From Tribonema minus (taxonomy: Eukaryota; Sar; Xanthophyceae; Tribonematales; Tribonemataceae): DNA of 64,000 bases. The notes below the pieces were generated by a model. That model was not told the DNA's origin. It searched no databases and saw only the letters and a program-made list of their open reading frames with translations. Where the stretch lies: the NCBI GenBank assembly GCA_017506865.1, contig JAFCMP010000212.1, positions 310,001 through 374,000 of the forward strand. The letters are read 5' to 3'. The position numbers and the translations under genes were made by a program. Below are positions 22,079 through 33,518 of the stretch, piece after piece. How positions within the stretch are numbered: position 1 is the first letter of the stretch; the number at the start of each line of letters is the position of its first letter.

Positions 22079-23608
22079 GACTTGCAGTTGGCAGTTACAC
22101 CTGACAGGGTGGGGGTATGGACCTGTTGGGGCTTCTACTCAGCCAACCCTAACCCTTAGCTACAAAGGTTGCAGCTTTTGTGTGCAAACACTTGGTGATA
22201 CTACAGAATCACCACAACGTGCTATGCAACATCAGCACTTGCCGCACGATACTACTATTAGTAAGTGCACCTTGCAAGGCAACATGCACCCCAACAGCAC
22301 GCCAAGCAGCGCAGCACCCAGCCGGCCCAAACAGACAAACTTGCGCGCCGCGCAGCGCTCACTCAAGCCACCAAGCATGGTAGGCTGTGACACACCTAGA
22401 TGGCGCAAAGTGTATGTGTACCACCGCCGCTGCCAGCTGCCTGCAAGCGATGCGTGTGCGCATTGCATCCACTGCAGATGTTACGGGCGGCGCTGCGAAC
22501 GTGCGCGCCGCCGCATGATGCGTCGTCGATGGCTTCACCTTGAATGGGCATATCACTAATAAGCATGACACCAAGCTGTACTGCATGTGCAGCAACGATC
22601 AACAAATGTCATCACCGCCACCAGCTGAGCCTGAGAATACATGACCCGCGAAGTATGGCATTCAATTGCCACCTGCGTCCATGGGCAGCAGCAAGGCTGC
22701 AACAGCAGTGAAGGCTATGCCACTCTCGCTGGCTGCTTGACGTGGCAGATTGAGTGCGCACCACCGGCTCCGTGAATAGCCAAGCACATGCGCGCCGGCG
22801 CCGGCTTTAATGGGCGGCAGCACGCGTGCGCGCCGCCAGCTGCATGGTCATGTGTTTGCGTTGACGCCAGCGCAATTGGCGCAGCACAGGTTTTGCGCCG
22901 TCACTCAGCTCGATGAGCGGCACAGGTTCACTATCGTCAGCTACGCGCCAGTACTAATCGCGACACAGGCATGTCACGAGCAGCACATGCGAGTTGTCAA
23001 GCGACCTAAATGGTGCACAGGCATCATGGCAGGCACCAGAAGAGCATGCTGCAATTGCGCTTGCTCGCCTTCGGAAAATCAGGATGCAACAGCTCGCCTG
23101 AGACGTCAATGCAGGCCCACAAGACTTCCAGTCTAGCTCACGCAAACTGCTTCACCCACATGTGTGTTTCATCTTTGTTGACGCGGCCCACCGAACAGTT
23201 TCACGCTGGATTCACACGGCGCGACATTTATTTGGAGCATTCTGTCGCTTCATAATATCACACCGTGTACACGACCGAGACGGGAGGGCAGCTTGCCAGC
23301 AGCAGCAGTCAGCAACACACGACATTGGCATCGCATGATTATTCCCCGGTAAAGGTGAGCGACCTGCACAGTAAACTTCATGATGCGCGCTTTTCAAAGG
23401 CGAAAGCAAGCCAAAGCTCTCAAGCTAGCAAAGGCACGTCTTGTTGACTGCTCGCTACAGACACGAGTGTTCTGCTGCTGAGTGTTGAAAAAACCACCGT
23501 CCTGCTATTCAATACCGGTTGTTCTGTGCATGATGGCACCAGCGGTGTTCACATCCTCAAACAGGGGCCTCTAACAACACAATCGTCATCACACCAGGCC
23601 GATGGTGT
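22079..23608. other. No recognisable gene
   Basis: The longest frame (22,182-22,559, plus) ends in an Arg/Cys-rich stretch (CAHCIHCRCYGRRCERARRR) with no family I recognise. Starts with a Leu/His-rich run. Unsupported. Confidence 0.3.
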
Positions 23609-23885
23609 TGTGCGTCCAGGTGGTGTCGAGACATACGCCATGTCGTGTCTCGGCACCTGTACGGCATGTGCAATGCACCGTGTGTCTCGGCACCTGTACG
23701 ACCTGTACGACATGTACGACATGTACAGGTACCGAGACGCACGACATGTGTACCGTGTCTGACATGTCGTACAGGTACCGAGAACGGTGCATGTACGACC
23801 GGTCGTACATGTGCCGAGACACGGTGCATGGCCCATGTACCGAGACACGTGCATGGCACATGTGTCGACAATACCTGGACGCACA
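23609..23885. mobile_element. Foldback element built of palindromic modules
   Basis: The ends are inverted: tgtgcgtccagg at 23,609 and cctggacgcaca ending at 23,885, extended by the ggtgtcga/tgtcgaca-type pairing. The whole 277 bp is a ladder of inverted modules, tctcgg(c/t)acctgtacgac and its reverse complement gtcgtacaggtaccgaga, repeated on each arm around a centre near 23,710-23,790. It encodes nothing. Two truncated relatives lie at 4174 and 4885. It is a non-autonomous foldback-type transposon or a structured-RNA locus. Confidence 0.6.
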
Positions 23886-25397
23886 GCGTGTTCACCACAT
23901 CAGTCTGGACAGTGTGCAGGCATGTCTCCACGTTTTGGACCAGCCTGGTACAAGATTCAGCACCCTGGTGTATCATATATAGTAGTCCTATACAGTAACA
24001 CTCATGATGCCCCAATTCAATGAGCTGTATGTACCTCTGCGGGAGCTATAAAGTTTGCTAATTTTCAATCGTGGGCACGCCAGGCCGCAAGTCAGCAAGT
24101 ACACACTGTCAGCTGCATCACTAGGTATTCCAAGCAGCACCAAAGCCAGTGGAAGCCGTTGAATTTTGGAGTCATACATAGTATGATGGTCTCTGGCAAT
24201 TCCATCAAGTCCAAGCAGCCTAGCAGTAACTGCCAACGTTGCTGTGGGTTGCTTAGTGGCAAAAACACCTTGTGTAACAACTGCCGGCGACGATGAGGCG
24301 GCGTCAGGATGTGAGGCTGGAGTTTTTGCGCGACAACTTGCAGAACCGCCATCGACCGCCAGGCAGCTTAAAGAGCAGAATGTAGGGGTCAAACCTCAAG
24401 CCAGGACGCTAGTTCCACCTTAACCTGAACCACTTCGCACGTTACTGCCAAACTGCTATAATACAGGTGATGACGCCGCTCAAGAGGCAGTGCATGCTGT
24501 CAAGCCATCGCCCAGAACGAGGCAGACTTGTCCTGGTTCGGACAGTTTCCACACATTTTTTGAAATATGAGTTCAACGACATGCATGAATGAATTCCTGG
24601 TCCAGGCACAAATAGCGTACTCACGGTAATGCTCATTGCTGCTGCTGCTGCTGCTGCCGCCTTCGTGACTGCTGCGCCACGGTACGGTGTCTTCAGAGAT
24701 ATTCACACACACACAGACGCGACATTCCATTCCATGCGAAGATGCAGATGCAACAGTAACTGCTCCACAGCCATCAAGCAGTGCTGAAACTTTACATTGG
24801 ACACATCGAGGGCAAGCGCTCTGCGTTCAGCTGCACGATCGGTACGTGCCCGTGTACACAATTCTCAGGTCTCAAGAGCTGGCTCAAAGCTGGTGTTGCG
24901 TGCAATGTCTCACAACCTGCATTGAGATTGTAACTGAATATAATCAAGAAGGTATATACGACCCTGATACATCAAGTGCTTAAAGGTTACCCTGCGTCAA
25001 TTTCTGGCTGCAGCTATCACAGTGCAAGAACTTTACAGATTGAGACAATTCTCAGTCTCAGAGTGAACTTTCAGAACTTCAGGTTCACTGCCGTAAGATC
25101 ACAATAATGGCAAAGGCACCTTGTAAGCAGGTTCAACAGCTGCTGATGTGAACCTTTGAGTTAGGCTACACTTGCATCATTCACATGCGGTCCCCATACA
25201 CTTTCAGTTGAGGAATTTAGGCAACCTCACACGCGGTCCTCATACACTGTCAGTTGAAAATGAGTCTGTGCCGCAAATGCACGTCCAGCAGCGTCGATGA
25301 CAGAGCAAGCACTTGCAGTACCGATTGAAGATAACCCTTGGCAATACGCACACGCAGTGCAGAAAGGACACAAAGAAAGAGATGCCGCAGGCAGCTC

Positions 25398-25421
25398 TCA
25401 GGCGCCAGCGTAGGCGCCTGA
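25398..25421. repeat. 9-bp GC-rich hairpin
   Basis: tcaggcgcc, loop agcgta, ggcgcctga. Too small and isolated to assign a role. Confidence 0.4.
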
Positions 25422-26169
25422 CCAGAACAACAAACATCAGTAATTACTGGGAGAATCGAGATAAATGTAACCGAAATGTAATGACCATTCTCAACAGGTA
25501 GTCGCAAGTACGTCATCACGTAACATGCAACTATGTAATGAGTGCTGATACTGAATCAGACACTAGAAAATAGCCATCAGTGAGTGAAGTCCATATTCCA
25601 ACAGAGATCAGGTAGTGCGCGCCAGGAAGAACTCTGCCTCAGAGTAAAGGAACGACAAGATATAATTATTGAAGATGACAATGGCACTTAACACGCTGCT
25701 CCAGGTTGAGCAACATGTGGACAACACTGTGATGTCATGAAGTATGGGACTTGGTGACACCTATCTTCAAGTTGCTTCAGCACTACCGTTTTGTCGCCAT
25801 TTAAGCCAGCGGGGCACCTAATTGAATGATATCTGGCCCCAAACCTACTTGAGTCGGGGTGATACATCTGCAAACTCCATTTAAGCCGGCCCCGCTCAGT
25901 TGTGCCGTGCGCATTTTGTAGTTTTGCTTAATTCGTCAGGAGACGATACGAGCACCACATTGTGCACAGAACAACAACTCATGAAGCAACAAATGCCAAC
26001 AGTCTACTGTGTACAGCACACAAACAACACGCCACAGCGCTAGGCCATACGTACCGTTACACCTCACAGGCACTTGGAGTGAAGCAACAAAAAACACGCG
26101 CTCACCAAGGAGCAGAGAGCCTGCTTGTGTGTTGGGTTAGGGGCTCCTACACAGGTCAACAGTAGGTAT

Positions 26170-26207
26170 GTATATATATAAGTATGTATATGTACTTATA
26201 TATATAC
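26170..26207. repeat. 15-bp AT-rich perfect hairpin
   Basis: gtatatatataagta (26,170-26,184), 8-nt loop, tacttatatatatac (26,193-26,207). Possibly a cruciform-forming (TA)n expansion. Confidence 0.6.
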
Positions 26208-27082
26208 CCTGCGGATACAAAGCCTCGTTTTGTGTCGCTTGTTCGAGAACGCCTCATTTTAGTAGGTGCCCCGCCGGCCTGATTAGCGGCAAGATGGTAT
26301 GTGTACGCCTATGATCACCGGACATCTGCTTGACAATGTGCCTCGCTGAGATTTGAGATTGTTCCAACAGGTGTTCGTTGAGTCATCAGGGAATGGCCTG
26401 CCTCACAATCTGCATGATGCTTGTCAATGCACGATGTACATTAACTTGCCGTGTCTGATAGCGAGAAGTCATTGCATTTATTGCGTGAAGCAAGATTTCT
26501 TGCATTCAGTCACTTATACGCAGCCTGGGAGCAGGCGTACCCTAGTAAAACTGGTTTGCGTCGATTCTGCGCACCGCGGGCAAGGTTGCGACAGTGCACA
26601 GGGCGCACCACATTGCAATGGAAAGGATTCAAGTTGCTCAAACCTTCAGTTTCTAAGGATTGGGTGTCAAACGTGACCACCCAAAAGCATTCGCTGCACC
26701 TGAGCCTCTTTGCACTTGCGCCGTCTATTTCAGCTGTCAAGTAAGGGCGTGATGAAAATGGCATCGACCCCCCCCCCCGTTCAGTTATGCCAGTGCTGAA
26801 CGAGAGTCATTGCCTGTTTGCCTCCCAATAAGTACAAAGAGTGGCAATGAAAACAGGCAAGGCTTCCTCTATATGATAGAGCGCAGTGTTCTGACGTTCG
26901 GAATGCCACAGGCTCAATGCAGCAAATTGAATGCCCGGTGCGCTAGTAGCCCATTTTTGGGTTCTATGACAGGCAGCCTTAGCATCATACAGCTTTTGGC
27001 TGCTTTACTTGAGCTGTTGGCCTGCCTGACCTGAACGTACCAAACACCCACACTGTCAGTGCCACCACCACCACCATCAGCT

Positions 27083-27112
27083 GCAGCAGCAGCAGCAGCA
27101 GCAGCAGAGCAG
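27083..27112. repeat. CAG microsatellite
   Basis: A run of about ten cag units, preceded by a short cca run; no reading frame uses it. Confidence 0.8.
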
Positions 27113-27901
27113 CAGACAATTTACACGTGCTAGGGAAGTGCTGGGCTTGGTTGCTGGGTTTTGAGCACGTTCAAGTCTCACATCATCTTGCAAATTCACT
27201 TAAGGTGTAGGGCGACAGTATGGCACTGCAGCTGCCTAGCTGTACAGTGATGACACAAGCTACTAGTAAGCAAACGCAGCAGCGTATGCAGGCCAGTTTA
27301 CGGCTCCTGGCGTAAATGTGCCACCTTCTGTCATGCTCTGCAGAATGCAGTTGAAGGTCATACACTTGCAGGCATGCTTGCCTTTAGTCGTAATCATAGT
27401 GCTAGCTATTGTGAATGCTAATTGGTTGCAATCACTCGTTCCAGTCCATAAATCTTCATACATAAATAGAACGTAAGCATATTTGTCATTATCGTCCACA
27501 ATTCGTAATTGCCACGAATGTCGTCAATGACCTGGATTCATGAGGGTTCTATTGCAAACCCCACGCCTTGTCCAGTACATCAACGCAAAAAAAGAAACAG
27601 AAGCTCTAGAGTAACTCCGTAGGAGCCAAGCTTTGAGGTGCGTGCCGGCAAAACCCTGAGCCACAGCTTCTGGATATTGCAGTTGCTGCAGTCGAGTCGT
27701 CTATGAGGTCATCTTATGTCAATTGACCGACAAGACATGCTGCAACCATTGTTGGTCGATTTCAGGATGCGGTAACCATAAGACATGCGCGCATGCATGC
27801 TCGGTTATTAAACAATCCTTATATGTGCTGCTGCTGCTGCTGCCGCAGGTGGCGGCATAAACAGCATCTGTATTTGCTGAGGCCAAGCAACTTGTTTGAA
27901 C

Positions 27902-29143
27902 ATGCGTAGAACCCAGTTCCTGGCCCCCCTCGCCCTGAGCTTGGCATGTGCAGCAGAGAACACTGCTGGTCCGGAGGCAGTTTTCAGGCCCAGCATCAAC
28001 CCCAAGACTGCCTGGCTTTTACGGTACGCTGCTGATGCAGAGCACTTCTCTGCCCAGTTGGTCTATGGGCGCCTCGGCAACCACTTTGTGGTGCTGCGGC
28101 ACGCCATTTCTACTGCTATGTGCTGTGCAGGCTTGATCGAGCTGCCAGCAGGGCGTGACTTGAGTGTCCTACAAGAGGATACAGGTTCCATGGCCACCTG
28201 GTTTAGCTTTGCAATGCCAGGGGCATGGCATAGCATGCAGGAGCACAATGGGGAGGTGGTCGAGGCAGAGGGCCCCCTGCAGGATCCTCAGATAATACTG
28301 ACTGATTCAATGCGGGAGGACTGCAAATCATCATCTCAGACCCTCCACGATGGCACAGACTACTTTTACATGCAGGATGCAGCGGACTGGCTCCGAGAAT
28401 GTGTGCTGTACAAAGCGGCCTGCTCGGAATGCGAGGCGCAATATGTCGGAGGGATGCTGGTGAATCCGCAGTGCAGCGATTTACATCATGGGGGTGGGGA
28501 GAATGACTTGGTCATTCAACTCAGATCTGGTGACATCTGGTCCGAAAATCCTAACCGCCTCTATGGGCAACCACCCCTGAGCTGGTATGCGGCCGTATTT
28601 GCACACCGCAAATGGGAGAATATAACATTGGTGACGGAGCCTGTGGAGCAGTTGGAGCATCATCCCTTCGCCACGCTGCTCCCTGCACTGCTCCATCGGC
28701 CATACGTTACGATGGTTCAATCCTCAAATGACTTCAAAGAGGATATGCGTACATTGCTCTGTGCGCGAAATCTGGTGACAGCCAGATCTTCGGTTCAGTC
28801 ACTTCTCCTGTGGCATAACCAGCACCTTCGCTCAGCTTATGTAGAGGGATTGCTCATAACAACAGAACGGTATGGCGAACAGCAGCAGGAGGGGACGCAC
28901 GGGCATGCAGGGTGCACAAATGCGAGGACAACAATCCCACTGTTGGTGTCTCAGCGCCCAGATGTTTCATTTTATGTGATGGGCGGCGAATGGGCAGGAA
29001 ATTACAGTCCATATAGTTCATGGCAAAACACTTACGAGCAGAGACTTGAGATGCTGACCTACGGTTTTCTTGGCGCAGCGCCCCAGGACGGTGGCACACA
29101 AACACAGGCAGAGGATGGCACCTGGGGAGTCTTGAAGTGCTAG
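27902..29143 (+). CDS. Fucosyltransferase-like glycosyltransferase (intact, intronless)
   Basis: The chosen start is the ATG at 27,902, giving 413 residues; an upstream TTG in frame is not a plausible eukaryotic start. The N-terminus (basic MRRTQ, then a hydrophobic LAPLALSLACAA) looks like a signal peptide or anchor, so the enzyme probably acts in the secretory pathway. VYGRLGNHFVVLRHAIS (residues about 55-72) resembles the GxLGN motif and IQLRSGDIW (about 203-211) resembles the H-x-R-R-x-D-type nucleotide-sugar site of fucosyltransferase-like GT-B enzymes. LYGQPPLSWY and the LLCARNLVTARSSV block are typical of an algal/fungal family of putative glycosyltransferases. The frame is unbroken, unlike almost everything around it. 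Donor and acceptor cannot be predicted; a fucose role is inference. Confidence 0.6.
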   Translation: MRRTQFLAPLALSLACAAENTAGPEAVFRPSINPKTAWLLRYAADAEHFSAQLVYGRLGNHFVVLRHAISTAMCCAGLIELPAGRDLSVLQEDTGSMATWFSFAMPGAWHSMQEHNGEVVEAEGPLQDPQIILTDSMREDCKSSSQTLHDGTDYFYMQDAADWLRECVLYKAACSECEAQYVGGMLVNPQCSDLHHGGGENDLVIQLRSGDIWSENPNRLYGQPPLSWYAAVFAHRKWENITLVTEPVEQLEHHPFATLLPALLHRPYVTMVQSSNDFKEDMRTLLCARNLVTARSSVQSLLLWHNQHLRSAYVEGLLITTERYGEQQQEGTHGHAGCTNARTTIPLLVSQRPDVSFYVMGGEWAGNYSPYSSWQNTYEQRLEMLTYGFLGAAPQDGGTQTQAEDGTWGVLKC

Positions 29144-30318
29144 TAAAGTACTGCATTTATTACTTGGATGTACAAACATACGCAGAATTGTGTTCTGCTC
29201 ACACATCTCCACATGTCATTGCAACATGTCCTGCCCTCTATTGACCGGTGCCCGCGTGCAGCGGCAACAAGTGCAATGTGAACCACTGCTTGTTGTGCTT
29301 CAAGCTGCTTACCGATCACAGCGTAAACATGTACTTCGAAGTAGCTGTTTGTGTTGCTGCTACTGATGCATGCATGATGTGCAAAACGTCAACTGGCACT
29401 TGCCATGGCAGGCACGCTTTGTGACTTTTCAAGTTGGTGTGCTGCGTTTGGCATGGCCACCTGATCCCTGTGTTTGAAAGGTGGTAAAGATCGTGTGCAG
29501 AGCATTCAAACAAAAATAATGCTTGTGGCACCATTATCCGCATTGTTTCTTGTTCAGCGCTGTTACATGGAGAGTGTTCGCTGTAGGGATTCGGGCAAAA
29601 ATGCTGTCTGCGTTTCTCAGACAAAACATACATAGTCGGCTCAAGGCAACGCGAGCTGCAGTGTGTGCTCGAACAACAGGTATGAGAGCCAGATCCATGC
29701 TAGGCAGTCTTGGCAGATCCGCCAATGGACCTAGGCCCGGGGGCGGTGGCCCCGGGGTGCCTCATGCCCATTCCTGCCAACCAGTGCCGGAGGAAAGAAC
29801 CATGGCAACGAGCGGCAGCCGTGAACCGTCACATCTGCCGTGACCTTGAACCCCTTGATCGCAGAGGCCACGCATTCACATGTGCTGCAGCACAAACCTT
29901 ATGACGGAAAAGTTCAGAGCCACGGCTTGACTACATATGCAGATGCTTGCGTCATAGCGTCTCCCAAGGTGTGGAGGGCCGGGCCCCCCTGCGAACTGGC
30001 CCCCTTGCACTTAAGCAATTGCTTTTGACGCACTGCTCCGTGTATGTGTGGGTGCAGGTGGCCCTGTCGAACGCCGGCGGCGGCTGGTTCAAGGTTCTGC
30101 TGCCGTCCTTCTCCGGCGTCCGCGGCACTTTTTGCCTGACTCATTGGATGCTGCACTCTATGGTGCCTGGGACCGAAGAGTACTTTTTATTAATTCGAAG
30201 AGTACTACTAGGTGCTGTAGTAGTACAAGCCCTCTCCGTGGCGGCCAGCCTGAGCAGCCCCCGTGCATTCACGTGGTCCATCACCAGCGGCTGACCATTT
30301 GCCTCCTCTGCGAGGGCG
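29144..30318. other. No recognisable gene
   Basis: A stretch near 30,058-30,130 preceded by a pyrimidine/gtgcag acceptor-like site (VALSNAGGGWFKVLLPSFSGV) could be one stray exon. Nothing else is supported. Confidence 0.25.
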
Positions 30319-31059
30319 TCACGATGGTCGAATCTCCATGGCGCTGACGAGTGCATGGTTGACTTCCAATGAATTGCAAATGTCTGGAGTGCCTTTGTTC
30401 AGCCCAGCCCCAGCAAACCCAGGAGCGCCGGCTGCATAAGCCTCGCTCCGAGTCCCACGTGCAGTCTCAGCCTGGCGAACGTCACGATTACGCCATTGGT
30501 GCTGCCGCTGCGTGCTGCGGCGGCGTGGCGTGTGGTGGTTCGGAACATGTCTGGGGTCAAGAGTCTTGACCCACATGCCTTGTGCCACGTTATCCGTGAA
30601 GTCCATGCCCTGCACGCTCGCTGCGCCCACGATGTCCTGGACTATCGTCTTCTTGTCGGAAGCCTCCTTCACGGAATAACGAAATTGATGGGGCATCATG
30701 CTGCCGCCCCGCACAAATGCAGAGCGCACGGAACCCGTTGTCTGCCACTTGCCAGGAGCCAGCCGCCTTCTCGCGAGTGGCAGCAGTGGCACCATTTGAT
30801 TGTGCAGTTGCTGCCTGAGCCTGCATGCAGAGCCTGTATGACCTCCGTTTACTCGTCAAGCGGGTCTTTCTGGTCCACTATCTGCTCCTCTAATGCGGCC
30901 AAGCGCTGGTCGTTAGCGGCATCCTCCCTATGCTAGCACCAGAGTACCAGCTAGCGTGCCTACACTCGCTGGACGCTGCCAGTCAAAATGTTATGCACGT
31001 GCTTCCTCCCTCTGGACTCTTCACAAGAAAGAACACTTCGAGGCCTGTATCCCCGCATG

Positions 31060-31352
31060 AAGCCGGCCCCTCCGAGTTGAGGCAAGTGTTGACGAGAGAG
31101 ATCCAGTTGTGAGGGGACTGATTGAGGCCGTAAAGGCTGCGGCAGAGCTTGTAGACGAGCTGCTTGTTGGTGTAAGATGTCTCTTCGGAGTCGAGGGGTG
31201 TGGCGGCGCACATGACCTTGTCGACCTGCGCGTTGAGGAACGCCGTGTCGACGTTAAGCTGTTCGAGCTCCAGAAGGAGTATCACATGATGCTGCAGCAG
31301 CTGCAAGCAAAGTGTGAACACTGGTGATGCTGGCAAATGGAGCGTAGGTGTC
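31060..31352 (-). pseudogene. copia reverse transcriptase fragment
   Basis: NVDTAFLNAQVDKVMCAATP and VYKLCRSLYGLNQSPHNW match the conserved copia RT core (DVKTAFLNG ... KLKKSLYGLKQSPR). A frame change separates it from the upstream TYAPFASITSVHTLL piece at about 31,320. Confidence 0.75.
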
Positions 31353-32774
31353 GAAGTGTTAGAAATGCGGTGTTGCGCACTAGCAAAGGCAGCAGAGGAG
31401 GCTGAGAGGCATCGCCAGACCGTGGGTGCTGGGCTATGAGAGTGAATATTACTAAACACACAAAGCAAGATTTGGGTGACCGTCAGACGGTAGATGAAAC
31501 CGCCAAGTAACGGACATTGCCGAGAACACGCCTGATACGTGCTATGAAACTGCTGGGTCTGACCCCCCCCCCGTACCAGATGATTGTGACGGAAGCAGGA
31601 AACGGTCCATATTCTAACACTCTCCCCCTGGGGCAGTCAAAGCTCCTCAATGCCTGAGCTTGACTGCAGGACAATAGAACTTGATAGAGCCCGGTACGCT
31701 ATCCTCTGCATATACTCAGAAAATACTGGAGGTGACTGTCTCCGTGCTCTCCCCGACTCTCCCCCATTTGGCAAAAGTGCCCCCTGCGCCATAGTCCTAG
31801 TTGCTTTGCTGCTGCTCCGTGCCTCTCCCGCCATAGTCATATACTTTTTTGCTGCTGTTGCTCCACGCCTCTCTCCGTTGGTGTAGACCCTGATGTCATG
31901 TCGCGCCGGTTGCGCCTGTCGATTCCTAGCGTTGCTTGTGGTGAATTAGATCAAGCCAGTTGCAAGATGTCGCCTTGAAGTTCTTGTCGTTGTAGCCGAA
32001 GTGTGGCTTTCTTTGTGTGTGTGCGGACACTTTCGTGCCAGTGAATTGCGGATTGTCGTCATCTTGTTGAGCTTGACATTGTGCGGCAACCTGCTGATGC
32101 TGCTTGCGGCGTGACGACGATTGGGGTGCCTGTGTTCGTCAGCATGCTGTCGTGGATGCTCATGTCGTGGATGTTGTTGTCTTGATGATGATTGTGATGT
32201 TCTTGATAGTGCTGATGTTAGTAGAGACCGTGCTGTTGCAGCCCACGGGGTCCTCTCGATGTTCTGATGATGCCAATGATGATGATGATGCCAATGATGC
32301 CAATGATGCCCGATGATGCAGATGATGCCCGATGATGCCCGATGATGCCTGGACCCGTGCTGATGCAATTTGATAGTGTTGCCAGCCCACGGGATCCCTA
32401 CAACTAACCGCGCTGATGCAGATTGATCGTGTCAACAATCAGCCAGCCCGCGGGACTCCGTTCCACTAGAACTACCTGCAGCCGTACTGCGGAAGGCTCA
32501 TAACCGTTAGAAATGCGGTGTTGCGCACTAGCACAGGCAGCAGAGGAGGCTGAGAGGCATCGCCAGACCGTGGGTGCTGGGCTTACGAGAGTGAATGTTA
32601 AAACAAAAACACAAAGCAGAATGTAACCGTCAGACGGTAGTAGATGAAACCGCCAAGTAAGGGACATTGCGGAGAACACGCCTGATACGTGCTAAGAAAA
32701 CTGCTGGGTCTGAACCCCCCCCCTTACCAGATGATTGTGATGGAAGCAGGAACCGGTCCATATTCTAACAGAAG
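31353..32774. mobile_element. Small LTR (TRIM-like) element nested in copia, TSD GAAG
   Basis: The two LTRs, 31,357-31,619 and 32,505-32,770, are about 90% identical. Both end ...cattattctaaca-like (tccatattctaaca) and start tgttagaaatgcgg (cgttag in the right copy). The host sequence gaag flanks both sides (31,353-31,356 and 32,771-32,774). Across it the copia RT reading (KARLY... to DTYAPF) resumes, proving insertion. The 885-bp interior has no pol; it holds gatgat/gatgcc repeats (32,270-32,350). It is therefore non-autonomous and depends on another element's enzymes. Confidence 0.8.
32270..32352. repeat. (gat/gcc) short tandem repeats
   Basis: Imperfect repeats of gatgatgatgcc / aatgatgcc inside the TRIM-like element. 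Confidence 0.6.
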
Positions 32775-33189
32775 TATCCCCTCCTGCCGAGTAAAGGCGG
32801 GCCTTATAGCTGACAAACCTTGACTTTGGTTTCAAATATCCACTTGGTGCCAGTGGCGTCGTGACGGCCGGGGGAAGCTCGACCACCTCCCACGTGCTGT
32901 TGATGAGAGTTGCCAGTGCCATTTCTTTGTGGACGGCCTGCTGCTACTCGCTTTTGTTGCTGTCTGGCAAGGCGATGGCCTCGTTGTAGGATGCTGGGCC
33001 GCCGCGTTGAGCGCCCGGAAATACCATGCATCTCTGTCCGCATCGCCTTAACGGCCAAGTTGGCCGCAGGTTGGTAGCAAACACGCTGTGACGAGTCGCG
33101 GCGGGGGTAGCGCTGGTCAACAGCAGGAGAAGAGGGAGGCAAGAGAGATGGTGTGGCCTGCACCCCGTCCATGTGGCTCATTACTGCAT

Positions 33190-33490
33190 TACGAGCCGCA
33201 CAAGTCGCCTTCTTCCCGCCTTCTTCCGCGCTTGCAGAGCCGCCGGATGGTGATAAACACTAATCCAGCACTGGTCCCAGACGCAGCCGTGATGACCGCG
33301 ACACCTGGTGACCAGATGACGTCATTGTACTCCGATATGCCGCCAAAGTCCTGCTGAAAAACAGCTCTACAGTTGCTGCACGGTTTCCAGGCCCGATAGA
33401 TCAGCAGCGAGCACGCCCATGTACATGTAAGCGCCAACTCTATAGAGACAGAGAAAGGGCTGGCGCTGAAGGCAGCGCGGCGCTCTAGTT
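33190..33490. repeat. Inverted copia segment, left arm
   Basis: The reverse complement of this segment aligns at about 75-80% identity with 35,190-35,480 (shared blocks gccttcagcgccagccct, tgatctatcgggcc, ctgtttttcagcaggac, catatcggagt). On the minus strand it is an open frame (33,518-33,189) just upstream of the pol linker, with no domain I recognise. Confidence 0.65.
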
Positions 33491-33518
33491 TGACGGGGAG
33501 ATGGTCCATTTGAGGCAC

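Larger units (their letters stand above)
23886..27901. other. Four-kilobase gene-poor stretch with short repeats
   Basis: I recognise no coding sequence. It holds CTG/CAG microsatellites (24,637-24,659; 27,083-27,112; 27,826-27,842), two hairpins (25,398-25,421 and 26,170-26,207), a C10 run (26,768-26,777) and a possible inverted pair, aagccagcggggcaccta near 25,804 and taggtgccccgccggcct near 26,264, that could bound a small element of about 480 bp. Confidence 0.35.
30319..33518 (-). mobile_element. Ty1/copia element, degenerate, split by a nested insertion
   Basis: On the minus strand, from right to left: a pol linker (33,181-32,940), the start of the copia RT region (ATLINSTWEVVELPP and SGYLKPKSRFVSYKAR, 32,922-32,775), then after the nested insertion DTYAPFASITSVHTLLAA and ELEQLNVDTAFLNAQ...KLCRSLYGLNQSPHNW (31,352-31,060), the hallmark copia RT motifs. 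The C-terminal RNase H/tail region (RYSVKEASDKKTIVQDI, NVAQGMWVKTLDPRH) is at 30,319-30,795. Several frame changes and a stop make it inactive. It lies opposite a second copy starting at 35,190. Confidence 0.7.

Noticed and set aside
29316-29843. Open frames of about 105 codons on both strands
   Set aside because: No domain, splice pattern or composition to support either.
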